From Candidatus Gastranaerophilales bacterium (GTDB lineage Bacteria; Cyanobacteriota; Vampirovibrionia; Gastranaerophilales; Gastranaerophilaceae), in contig JAJPXE010000143.1 in NCBI GenBank assembly GCA_021205645.1, positions 1 to 9,999 of the forward strand: a stretch of 9,999 nt of DNA, in the 5' to 3' direction. This document shows, in pieces, positions 1 to 6,688 of the stretch; the first letter of the stretch is position 1; the number at the start of each line of letters is the position of its first letter. A program made the position numbers and the translations under genes. The notes beneath the pieces were generated by a model, which did no database searches, was not told where the DNA came from, and saw nothing but the letters and a program-made list of their open reading frames with translations.

Positions 1-138
1 ATAAGCCTGTCTTGCATTGGCCTTTTTCAGAAGTTCCTTCTGCAAATCGGCAAGTTCCGTCTCAACCTCTTCGACTTTGCTGGCATTGCCGCTGCCGATT
101 ACTTTTTCAATGTTCTCCTTCAACATAGTCGTTAGTAA
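1..138 (-). pseudogene. fragment of a second large serine recombinase, interrupted by the element
   Basis: Read on the minus strand, the frame is open from about position 138 to the window edge. It contains a stretch reading LKENIEKVIGSGN followed by VEEVETELADLQKELLKKAN. This Glu/Leu/Lys-rich coiled-coil text, especially ADLQKELLKKAN, is typical of the region after the zinc ribbon in large serine recombinases of Clostridia, and it differs from the matching part of the recombinase at 107-1696. There is no start or ribosome site in front of it, and a stop lies at 139-141, so the reading begins mid-gene. I infer that it is the downstream part of a target recombinase gene split by insertion of the element; the upstream half would lie beyond the right edge of the window. 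The exact junction is not visible, probably between about 110 and 138. Family assignment is from remembered sequence style, not a search. Confidence 0.6.
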
Positions 139-1696
139 TTAGAACGTTTTTCTGATCTTGTTCCTCTAGTTCTTGTTCTATGACCGTATCTGTATCAAAA
201 CCAAAATCTCCAAATACTCTAAAGAAGATATCAACTTGTCCACTAGAATCGACCTCTATCTTTTCTATGATCTGTTTAAGTTGAGCGTTAGTCATATTCC
301 TAACGGAAGAAAAATCCTCAATTTTCTTAAAGAGAGATTTTAGAACGTCCTCCACCTCATCAGCCGTCGTTAAATTAGACTCAACGAGTTTTAAGTCTCT
401 CTCTAACTGCTTAAGTCTGTCGTTTACCGGAGTAATCTTTTTTGTAAGTTCCTCTTTTGTGATGAGATCAGATACAAACAAGTCCATGAACTTGTCTTTT
501 TTCTTCCTCAATGAAGTAAGTTCTGATTTTAATTTCTTCTCATAGTCCGCATCTTCATTCTTAGACTTATATACTTTTTTAAACTCACCGATAACATAGG
601 AATATACTTTCTCCTTTTTATTTAAAACCATTGTAAAATAATGATCGAGAACACCAATCAATTCATCTTCATCAACGCTAACGCCATTATCACAATTTTT
701 AGAACTGGCGTTATGTCCAGAGCAAACCCAGCGAGCATAAGTCTTTTTAAAAGTCCTTTCCAATCTCCGGAAAGACCGTCCGCAGTTTTTACACCGTATA
801 AGTGTAGAGAAAAGATGCTTATTACTCTGTCTCCGTTTATCTATATGAAAGGCATTACGTCTCTCTGCAAAAAGTTTTTGTGCCGCTTCAAAAGTTTCAT
901 CTGAGACAATCCTTAACTCTTGTTTTTCAGTAATAAGCCATTCTGATTGATCTTTTTTCTCTCTGACACCAGTTAGAAAATCCTTTGTCTCTTGTTTTCC
1001 ATTAATGATTTTACCAGTATAAATTTCATTATGCAAAATTCTGGCAACTGCAACTTGTTCAAAATTACTACCTCTTTTTGTCTTTAAACCTTTTTCATTG
1101 AGCATCTCTGCAATTCTCATATAGCCATAACCGTCTTTTGTATACCACTTAAAAATCTGCTTAACAACCTCTGATTCTTCTTCATTGATCGTTAGGTTAA
1201 AATAGTCTCCTTTTGTCTTATTATAACCATATACAAGGTTAGGAACTCGTCCTTTTTTAGCATTTTCCTTTTTACCAAACTTAACTCTTTTACTCATATT
1301 AGCACTTTCTTCTTGAGCCAATGCGCCAAAAATTGTAAGCGTAAATTCAGAGTCTCCACTCATTGTCTCCATATTCGCAGTAATGAAAACTACATTAATA
1401 TTGAGTTCTCTCAGCCGACGGATACTCTGTAAAAGATCAACCGTATTACGAGCCAAACGAGAAATATCCTTTACTGCGACCATCTCAAACATTCCTCGTT
1501 CTGCATCTTTCATAAGCCGTAAAAACTGCGTTCTATGCTTAGTGCTTGTTCCGGAAATGCCCTCGTCCGCATACACCTTAACCAGATGATGGCCGTTCTT
1601 CTCTGCATACTCCTTAAAAAACTCTTTCTGCGTCTCCAAACTGTTTAACTGATCTTCCTTATCCGTAGAAACTCTACAATAGGCCGCAAAATTCAT
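107..1696 (-). CDS. large serine recombinase (element integrase)
   Basis: A 529-aa site-specific recombinase of the serine family, expected to integrate and excise the element by a phosphoserine mechanism. The N-terminal resolvase domain (about 1-150) carries AYCRVSTD with nucleophile Ser10 and Arg8, then DEGISGTS, and Arg-rich KDISRLARN near 76-84. A recombinase domain follows (about 155-270). A zinc ribbon uses Cys302, Cys305, Cys325 and Cys335, and a Lys/Glu-rich coiled coil covers about 381-445. Length suits the large serine family (about 450-600 aa). The start is supported by AAAGGAG about 8 nt upstream and by its own promoter at 1739-1766. Its last codons and TGA stop lie in what reads as the interrupted recombinase gene at 1-138, so the tail of this protein appears to be encoded by the target site. 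It is the leftmost element gene, as expected for an integrase next to its attachment site. Confidence 0.93.
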   Translation of the reverse strand: MNFAAYCRVSTDKEDQLNSLETQKEFFKEYAEKNGHHLVKVYADEGISGTSTKHRTQFLRLMKDAERGMFEMVAVKDISRLARNTVDLLQSIRRLRELNINVVFITANMETMSGDSEFTLTIFGALAQEESANMSKRVKFGKKENAKKGRVPNLVYGYNKTKGDYFNLTINEEESEVVKQIFKWYTKDGYGYMRIAEMLNEKGLKTKRGSNFEQVAVARILHNEIYTGKIINGKQETKDFLTGVREKKDQSEWLITEKQELRIVSDETFEAAQKLFAERRNAFHIDKRRQSNKHLFSTLIRCKNCGRSFRRLERTFKKTYARWVCSGHNASSKNCDNGVSVDEDELIGVLDHYFTMVLNKKEKVYSYVIGEFKKVYKSKNEDADYEKKLKSELTSLRKKKDKFMDLFVSDLITKEELTKKITPVNDRLKQLERDLKLVESNLTTADEVEDVLKSLFKKIEDFSSVRNMTNAQLKQIIEKIEVDSSGQVDIFFRVFGDFGFDTDTVIEQELEEQDQKNVLITNDYVEGEH

Positions 1697-1738
1697 ACAT
1701 TCACTCTCCTTTAAAAACGTTCTATAACATCTACCTTT

Positions 1739-1766
1739 ATTATATCAGAACAAAAAGAAAAGTCAA
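1739..1766 (-). promoter_or_regulatory. promoter of the serine recombinase gene
   Basis: On the minus strand TTGACT (1761-1766) and TATAAT (1739-1744) are separated by 16 bases, close to the SigA consensus. The site lies in the 74-base gap between the 59-aa gene and the recombinase, so the recombinase can be transcribed independently of its upstream neighbour. Confidence 0.7.
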
Positions 1767-1770
1767 CCTC

Positions 1771-1950
1771 TTAGGCCGACTTCGTATTGTTTAAATCGTT
1801 CGTTTCCATCTGTCTCTTTAAAATCTCGTCCTCCACCGCTTGTCTCACTCGTTCTTCGTTCGCTTCGATTATCACTTCGAGGAGTTTGTCTGTCAGTACT
1901 CGATCTTCGTTAGAGTTATGGAAACGGTATGTAAGTTTTTTCCGCTTCAT
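1771..1950 (-). CDS. 59-aa companion protein of serine recombinase
   Basis: A short 59-aa gene on the minus strand, starting at ATG 1950-1948 with GGAGGAG five to six bases upstream and ending at TAA 1773-1771. The product begins MKRKKLTYRFHNSN, then a charged helical stretch with VIIEANEERVRQAVEDEI. Small proteins with a TYRFHNPN-like start and an EANxxKVxxA helix occur next to large serine recombinases in Firmicute mobile elements; I recognise the pattern but know no assigned function. It may modulate recombination or simply travel with the integrase. The good ribosome site, sensible composition and position just upstream of the integrase make it a real gene although it is short. No membrane segment or metal motif is seen. 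Confidence 0.75.
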   Translation of the reverse strand: MKRKKLTYRFHNSNEDRVLTDKLLEVIIEANEERVRQAVEDEILKRQMETNDLNNTKSA

Positions 1951-2182
1951 AGTCTCCTCCGATCGTTATTTAGTTTTCATTACTGTTATGACTTGATTTT
2001 TATTGAATGACAAATAATCAAAACAATTTAAACCAATCGGCAAATAACGGAATCTAACGGTAAGTTATAGGAAAATTAAGGAAATCTTAAGAATTTAAAG
2101 GTGATTTTTTGCCGTTTTTTTGTAAGCGATCTTTCATATTAAGACTAGAAAGATAAAAAAAATTCAAAGGAGATTAAAAGTT
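1951..2182. promoter_or_regulatory. divergent intergenic control region
   Basis: This AT-rich gap separates the leftward integrase pair from the rightward surface-protein operon, so both promoters should lie here. It contains a small inverted repeat TTAAG-GAAAT-CTTAA (2076-2090) and two AACGG copies near 2047-2061 that could be operator elements. I found no convincing -35/-10 pair for the rightward genes; TATTAA at 2137-2142 is the best -10 candidate but lacks a good -35. AAAGGAG near 2166-2172 is the ribosome site of the next gene. Confidence 0.35.
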
Positions 2183-2581
2183 ATGGAAAACAAGGAAAAA
2201 TTTTTAAAAGTTAAAGAGATTTTACGGAGCGCAGGTTATCCATGCAACGTATGGCTGAAGTACGACAAGGAGCGCTTATACTTCGACTTAGACGCACTTT
2301 ATAAGGCCGCCGAGTTTGAAGTATGGCACTACAAAACAGGAAATATTTCTTATTGTGAGCACTACGGAGAAAAAATCTCCAACTATGCCGCAAGAAATAT
2401 TACGAATATTTTTGGAAAAGGCGACGTATTTTATGACTTCACAGAGAAAAAAATTTGCACAAAAGGCTATACAAAAAGCGACTTCCGAGACCGTTATTCA
2501 TACTTAGATATCGCCATCGACACTTTGGCCGAGGAAGTTGAAAAAGCACTCGAAACCATCGAAAAGGAAGAAGTTGCTTAA
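2183..2581 (+). CDS. hypothetical protein, 132 aa, first gene of operon
   Basis: I do not recognise this protein. It starts after AAAGGAG with a 10-base spacer, a leader style shared with the next gene (AAGGAGATTAAAA then TTATG). It has no signal peptide or membrane segment and is probably cytoplasmic. The N-terminal third is Lys-rich and looks helical, the middle is rich in Tyr, Phe and Trp (EVWHYKTGN, YFDLDALYKAAEF), and the C-terminus is an acidic amphipathic helix (about 108-132). It is the first of eight same-strand genes, with 45 bases to the next. A 22-bp perfect palindrome is centred on its stop codon. As the first gene after the control region it could be regulatory, but nothing in the sequence shows a DNA-binding motif. 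Confidence 0.75.
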   Translation: MENKEKFLKVKEILRSAGYPCNVWLKYDKERLYFDLDALYKAAEFEVWHYKTGNISYCEHYGEKISNYAARNITNIFGKGDVFYDFTEKKICTKGYTKSDFRDRYSYLDIAIDTLAEEVEKALETIEKEEVA

Positions 2582-2590
2582 GCAACTTCT
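2569..2590. repeat. 22-bp perfect palindrome over the stop codon
   Basis: The centre is between 2579 and 2580, inside TTAA, with arms AGAAGTTGCTT and AAGCAACTTCT. With a one-base bulge the pairing extends to GGA/TCC. No T-run follows, so it is not a standard terminator. It could be an RNA hairpin that attenuates or stabilises the message between the first and second genes, or a dimeric protein site. Confidence 0.6.
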
Positions 2591-2626
2591 CCTCTTACTA
2601 CTTACTACATAAGGAGATTAAAAATT

Positions 2627-3013
2627 ATGACAGAACAAAAGCTTTACAGCTACTACGGAAAAAGAAAAACTCAATTCAGAGGAGACGTGTGTATCCATGA
2701 ATACAAACACAAAAAATTCTTATATGCAAACGGACGAATCATCGCAAGTGCCATCGGAGACGGATATGGTTATGATCTCCGTTATGAGTTTTTAGAACCG
2801 AAACAACTCACACAAACGGAAGTCAATTATATCTCAGCATGGACGAAGCATTTAGGACTTTATACCGTTTCCACTAAGACAGATATCAGAGAGTTTTGTA
2901 AACCGATCTTTACGAGCGGCAAAATTGTAGATCATCGGATTGAGGAAAATTGGAAAAAACGCAAGCCATACGAGGACGATTTCTCGTTATGGAGAACCAC
3001 AAAAATTTTTTAG
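2627..3013 (+). CDS. hypothetical protein, 128 aa
   Basis: An unrecognised, probably cytoplasmic protein. It is basic and aromatic, with a Tyr-rich start (LYSYYGKRKTQF), a probable beta-rich first half (KKFLYANGRIIASAIGDGYGY) and a Lys/Trp-rich end (ENWKKRKPYEDDFSLWR). There is no signal peptide, membrane span or Cys cluster. Ribosome site AAGGAG lies about 10 bases before ATG 2627, in a leader nearly identical to that of the previous gene. The 13 bases before the next start contain TAGGAGGA, so it is tightly linked to the secreted transglutaminase-like gene. Function unknown. Confidence 0.75.
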   Translation: MTEQKLYSYYGKRKTQFRGDVCIHEYKHKKFLYANGRIIASAIGDGYGYDLRYEFLEPKQLTQTEVNYISAWTKHLGLYTVSTKTDIREFCKPIFTSGKIVDHRIEENWKKRKPYEDDFSLWRTTKIF

Positions 3014-3026
3014 GAGGATAAAGAGT

Positions 3027-3881
3027 ATGAACAGAATATTTACTTACATAAAAACAATTATATTTTGTCTTTTTATGACAGCACCAGCATACGCCGGAAC
3101 CGTCAGTTTACAGACAGAATGTCCAGTCTATACGATAAGAGACGGAGCAACACTAACAGAGGAAGAACAGAGAGCGATTGATGCAACCATAGGATACTTC
3201 TTAGAAAATCCAGACGTTGACCGAGTTGTATTAGATAGCAGAGATTTTCCATCGTTGTCTATTGAATGGTATAACGCCATCAGCGAAAAACTCGATTTTA
3301 TCAATGAACATTATTGGTATTTAAAAGGAAACGATCAGAATTACATATACTTTGAGAATTACATAACAGCGGCAACTCACAGCAATACAACATATGACTA
3401 TAAAAGCCATCAAGACCATACAACCATAACAGTAAAAAATTATATGAAAGACTTCCAGACTTTAGAGATAAAAAAATTTGTCGATTACGCATATTTTCTC
3501 GTTCCATCTCTCGGAATTTATGACGGTATGGACGAGTTTGAAGCCATCGAAATTCTCAATAATTATGTATGCGATCTTATGGAGTATGATCTTGACTATG
3601 AGGCAAAGTATCTCAGCATATTTGAGACACACAAAGGAACATGCGGAGATTATGCACTCCTTTTTAAAGCACTGGCAAGAGGAGCCGGAATTGAAGCATA
3701 TTCCATAGACAGTCAGACGGAAGAACATAGTTGGAACTCCGTTGTGATTGACGGAACCGAGTATGAAATTGATACTTGTTGGAACGATATGCAGTATTGG
3801 GATCGCCATAATATTTATCTGTTATCCAGAGAAAAAACGGCAAATATCACATGTCATAAATTTGTAGAGTATAAGGAGTAA
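3027..3881 (+). CDS. secreted transglutaminase-like cysteine enzyme
   Basis: A 284-aa exported protein. I chose ATG 3027 because AGGAGG sits just upstream and the product then begins with a clean signal peptide (1-23, ending APAYA); the frame is open further upstream but that reading overlaps the previous gene. The C-terminal part has a transglutaminase-like/papain-fold core: Cys206 in GTCGDYALLF, His234 in EEHSWNSVVIDG and Asp249 in YEIDTCWND, the expected Cys-His-Asp order and spacing. The N-terminal region (24-165) is unrecognised, with no anchor, so the enzyme is probably released or wall-associated. Known members act as proteases, amidases or crosslinkers; substrate cannot be read from sequence. 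Being four bases from the next gene and upstream of three surface proteins, it may process or crosslink them, an inference. Confidence 0.85.
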   Translation: MNRIFTYIKTIIFCLFMTAPAYAGTVSLQTECPVYTIRDGATLTEEEQRAIDATIGYFLENPDVDRVVLDSRDFPSLSIEWYNAISEKLDFINEHYWYLKGNDQNYIYFENYITAATHSNTTYDYKSHQDHTTITVKNYMKDFQTLEIKKFVDYAYFLVPSLGIYDGMDEFEAIEILNNYVCDLMEYDLDYEAKYLSIFETHKGTCGDYALLFKALARGAGIEAYSIDSQTEEHSWNSVVIDGTEYEIDTCWNDMQYWDRHNIYLLSREKTANITCHKFVEYKE

Positions 3882-3884
3882 AGA

Positions 3885-4361
3885 ATGTTTAACAAGGCGT
3901 TATACAAAGAACATAACGCCAGCTTAGACCATTTTATAACCATTTTTAATGAGAATAAAGATAATTTGATGATGATTTTAAACCCACGTGAGAATTATAT
4001 GCACGATGGATTGTTTATTGATTTTGACAGCGGACGCACCGCCGGATTTGATTGGACTAAGAGACAAAAAATATGTTTTGAGAAAGGAAAATATAAATAT
4101 GACGATTTTTTTATTCTAAGCAGGCGTTTAAAGATTAAAAGCAATGAATTTTTTATTGAGACGGACGCAAATGAAGACCATATTTTACTTACAAGCAGTA
4201 AAAATTTTGAGAACTCCGAAGAACGAAAAATTCATATAACCAGAGACGGAGAAACCGAATTGATCTCCGTAAAGTATACTGACGAATTTAAAGTATTCTC
4301 ATATGACAGCATAGAGGACTTTAAAGCATATATAAAACAACAACTTAATAAGGAGGATTAA
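3885..4361 (+). CDS. hypothetical protein, 158 aa, cytoplasmic
   Basis: I do not recognise this protein. The ribosome site AAGGAG overlaps the end of the previous gene (3873-3878), and only three bases separate the two, so translation is probably coupled. It has no signal peptide and no membrane span. It is highly charged, with many Asp, Lys and Phe residues; visible stretches include HDGLFIDFDSGRTAGFDW (about 40-57) and several alternating strands later (FFIETDANEDHILLTSS). It is the only cytoplasmic-looking gene between four secreted ones, which would suit a chaperone or regulator of the surface system, but no motif supports a specific role. Confidence 0.75.
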   Translation: MFNKALYKEHNASLDHFITIFNENKDNLMMILNPRENYMHDGLFIDFDSGRTAGFDWTKRQKICFEKGKYKYDDFFILSRRLKIKSNEFFIETDANEDHILLTSSKNFENSEERKIHITRDGETELISVKYTDEFKVFSYDSIEDFKAYIKQQLNKED

Positions 4362-4369
4362 AAAAAACT

Positions 4370-5059
4370 ATGACAAGACGAAAAACTTCATTTTTTATGG
4401 CCGTCGTCCTTTTGATTTGTTCCCTCTTTATCGTAAAATCTTACGCATGGGTAAACGGACAAAATTACATAACCTTAGTATGGGACGACAATGACAACGC
4501 ACAAGGACTAAGGCCGGAAACAGTCTATATTACTATAAACTCCGGCACTAACTCCGAATGGACAACCGAACTTTTACAAGATGAACCCACGGAGATTACG
4601 TCCGGAAACGTAGGACTAGGCGTTGTAAAACTTACAGATGTATCCGGTTATACTCACACTTTAGAGATGATCTCAGAGAACCAGTATACAGCCACATACA
4701 CACTAACACAGACCACAACTGACGATGACGAGGAAGACAACGAAAACAACACTTCCACAGCCGTCAGAGAGGTTATAACAATCAATCTTACAAACACAAT
4801 TTACAATTACACCGTTAGCGTCATCGGAACAAAAACATGGGACGATAATGACGACGAGCAAGGCATCAGACCAGATGAAATCACCGTTTACTTATACGCA
4901 AACGGAGAGCCGACAGGCGACAGTTATACACTCTCAGAAGCCACAGATTGGGAGTATGAATTCACAGGACTTCCTAAGTATGAAGACGGAGAAGCCATCT
5001 CTTACAGTATAAAAGAAGATGTTCCAGATGGATATAACGTTGAATACTTTGAAGAATAA
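4370..5059 (+). CDS. secreted Cna_B-domain protein, candidate fibre tip with incomplete last domain
   Basis: A 229-aa exported protein: signal peptide 1-26 (ends KSYA), then two Cna_B-type beta-sandwich domains. Domain 1 (about 33-145) starts ITLVWDDNDNAQGLRPE, has Leu36 where the isopeptide Lys normally sits, contains an acidic linker (118-127) and ends with an Asn strand, INLTNT (138-143). Domain 2 (about 148-229) starts GTKTWDDND with the expected Lys155, has DWEYEFTGLPKY and the catalytic Glu position at 216 (YSIKED), but the protein stops after GYNVEYFEE, before the final ITNxY-like strand. There is no sorting signal, membrane anchor or Cys in the mature part. In Cna_B proteins Lys and Asn form an internal isopeptide; here domain 2 cannot do this alone. 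The next gene starts with such a strand, so I infer that this is the tip subunit of a shared-strand fibre. Plain truncation is the alternative. Confidence 0.85.
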   Translation: MTRRKTSFFMAVVLLICSLFIVKSYAWVNGQNYITLVWDDNDNAQGLRPETVYITINSGTNSEWTTELLQDEPTEITSGNVGLGVVKLTDVSGYTHTLEMISENQYTATYTLTQTTTDDDEEDNENNTSTAVREVITINLTNTIYNYTVSVIGTKTWDDNDDEQGIRPDEITVYLYANGEPTGDSYTLSEATDWEYEFTGLPKYEDGEAISYSIKEDVPDGYNVEYFEE

Positions 5060-5088
5060 ATTTTATTAAAAAAGGAGAAAAAAATATT

Positions 5089-5925
5089 ATGAAAAAATCA
5101 TCAGTTTTAACCACAGTAGCAGTAGTAGCGGCGGCATCAATTGTAGCATATGCAGCCACAAGAGAAGTAAGCGTTTTAAACCTTACAAACACCCACACCA
5201 GCACGATCGCAGACATCTCCGGAGAAAAGATTTGGGACGATGACGACGATCAGGACGGCATCAGACCGGAAAGCGTTGTTGTCCACTTATATGCAGACGG
5301 AGTAGACACCGGACAGTCTTACACAATCAGCGCAGATACAGATTGGAAGTATGAATTTACTGATCTTCCAGCATATGCGGACGGCGTTCATATCGAGTAC
5401 AGCATCGTAGAGGACGAAGTTGACGGTTATAGCGTTTCTTACTCCGATATGATTACGACCACAGAGGAGTATGAAGTTAGCGGAGACAGCGGCGATAGCG
5501 GAGACACAGGAGACACAGGAGATAGCGGAGAGACCATTGATTACGACGAAGTTATTGACAGTGTCGATATTACATTTACATGGACAGGAGACACCGCAGA
5601 GCTTAGAAATGCGGCATTTAAGGGAACCGGAATAGGAATGTATTTCCAGAAAACAGTCGAATTTAATATAACCAATAGCCAATCAGAAGCGTTTTATATG
5701 CTAGGCGACGATAACAGTGTATTCCCAGATGGTACATATACATACACCTTTTCTCCGACATTTAAGGATGGGACAACCGGATTTGTTGTCTATACAGATA
5801 CAACAGAAAACTTTTATAACATCTATATAACAGTCAATGGAGATTATGACGTTGACGGTTATGAAATCACCACCAGCGGAAACATAAGAGATGGATACAC
5901 CGTTAACTTTACTTACACAGGTTAA
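5089..5925 (+). CDS. secreted Cna_B-domain protein, candidate fibre shaft subunit
   Basis: A 278-aa exported protein after ribosome site AAAGGAG. A signal peptide (1-22, ends VAYA) is followed at once by TREVSVLNLTNTHT (24-37), the text of a Cna_B final strand with Asn34, placed before rather than after its domain. A Cna_B domain (43-118) follows: SGEKIWDDDDDQDGIRP with Lys47, DWKYEFTDLPAY, and Glu108 in YSIVED. The text after GYSVSYSDM (ITTTEEY) has Glu where the strand Asn is expected. A Gly/Asp/Ser/Thr linker (131-148) leads to an unrecognised beta-rich domain (about 155-278). There is no anchor or sorting motif and no Cys. With a donor strand at its N-terminus and a possible acceptor domain, it could polymerise head to tail and bind the neighbours on either side. 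FNITNS at 192-197 could be an internal substitute strand; that is the main alternative. Confidence 0.85.
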   Translation: MKKSSVLTTVAVVAAASIVAYAATREVSVLNLTNTHTSTIADISGEKIWDDDDDQDGIRPESVVVHLYADGVDTGQSYTISADTDWKYEFTDLPAYADGVHIEYSIVEDEVDGYSVSYSDMITTTEEYEVSGDSGDSGDTGDTGDSGETIDYDEVIDSVDITFTWTGDTAELRNAAFKGTGIGMYFQKTVEFNITNSQSEAFYMLGDDNSVFPDGTYTYTFSPTFKDGTTGFVVYTDTTENFYNIYITVNGDYDVDGYEITTSGNIRDGYTVNFTYTG

Positions 5926-5935
5926 GGAGTAATTT

Positions 5936-6688
5936 ATGCAGGCCGTTAAAAGGATCGCCGTCATTATGGCGGCAATCCTCTCTCTAAATTTTTTAGCATA
6001 CGCCGTTGAAACTCTCTATACGGAAGACGATTTTATTTTTGAAGATTTAGAGAGTTTTGACGAGCCAGCCACACCCTCCAACGCCACAATGATAACGGCA
6101 ACTCCGGCCAATGCCACACCCATAACAGCGACGCCATCAGACGCCGTTATGTTGATAGCAACTCCGGCCAACGCCACACCCAAAGACGATTTTGTGATTG
6201 TAATTAATTTTACAAATACACTCACAACCAATAAATCAGAGCCAGACGAGACGGAGCCGGAAACACCAAAAACAGACACAGCATCAGACACCGAAGATAA
6301 AACGATTGTTGTTGATGGCGGCACCGGAAACGACGGAAGCAGTGAAAATAGCGAAAGCGTTGTTATACTTCCAGAGGAAACGGAAGCAGAGGAGCCAAAG
6401 GAAACAGGCACTATCACCGCATACTATGAGCCAAAGAAAACAGAAGTTGACAAATCTTATTATTACATTGATGAAGACAATAAAATTATTGAGATCAATG
6501 AGATCAATGAAGTCAATGAAAACGAACTTACAGCCATAGAAGACAGCGGAGACACAGATACAAACACCAGCGGAGTGAATATGCCAAAAACCGGAGATAA
6601 TTTTGACTATAAAATTATACTCTTACTAATTCCACTTCCAGTCATTTTACTTATAAAAATAAAACGAAAAAGGAGTAGATTGCCATGA
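5936..6688 (+). CDS. cell-wall-anchored stalk protein with MPKTG sorting signal
   Basis: A 250-aa surface protein. Signal peptide 1-23 (ends FLAYA); four ten-residue repeats of the form ATPxxAxxIx (45-84); a lone strand FVIVINFTNTLTT (86-98, Asn94) resembling the last Cna_B strand but with no Cna_B domain in the protein; a long Glu/Thr/Pro/Asp-rich stalk; a short repeat IIEINEINEVNENE (184-197). The end is a classic wall-sorting signal: MPKTG (216-220, an LPxTG variant), hydrophobic span 227-241 and basic tail KRKRSR. A sortase should cut after Thr and link it to peptidoglycan; no sortase gene is in the window, so a host enzyme is likely. The start follows AAGGAG that overlaps the previous stop. 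I infer that it anchors the fibre by donating its strand to the preceding protein. Confidence 0.88.
   Translation: MQAVKRIAVIMAAILSLNFLAYAVETLYTEDDFIFEDLESFDEPATPSNATMITATPANATPITATPSDAVMLIATPANATPKDDFVIVINFTNTLTTNKSEPDETEPETPKTDTASDTEDKTIVVDGGTGNDGSSENSESVVILPEETEAEEPKETGTITAYYEPKKTEVDKSYYYIDEDNKIIEINEINEVNENELTAIEDSGDTDTNTSGVNMPKTGDNFDYKIILLLIPLPVILLIKIKRKRSRLP
6068..6187 (+). repeat. four decapeptide-coding repeats (ATPxxAxxIx)
   Basis: Four consecutive 30-base units encode ATPSNATMIT, ATPANATPIT, ATPSDAVMLI and ATPANATPKD. Units 2 and 4 are the most alike, sharing GCAACTCCGGCCAA (6098 and 6158, 60 bases apart). Such Thr/Pro/Ala repeats act as extended spacers in Gram-positive surface proteins. 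Confidence 0.85.

Noticed and set aside
2940..3026. Longer start for the transglutaminase-like gene
   Set aside because: It would add 29 charged residues before the signal peptide and overlap the previous gene; ATG 3027 has AGGAGG directly upstream.
5287..5682. Minus-strand frames of up to 131 codons opposite the Cna_B genes
   Set aside because: Cys/Ile/Val-rich shadows of clear plus-strand coding sequence.
6016..6417. Minus-strand 133-codon frame
   Set aside because: Shadow of the repetitive surface anchor gene: low-complexity Ser/Val text and no ribosome site.
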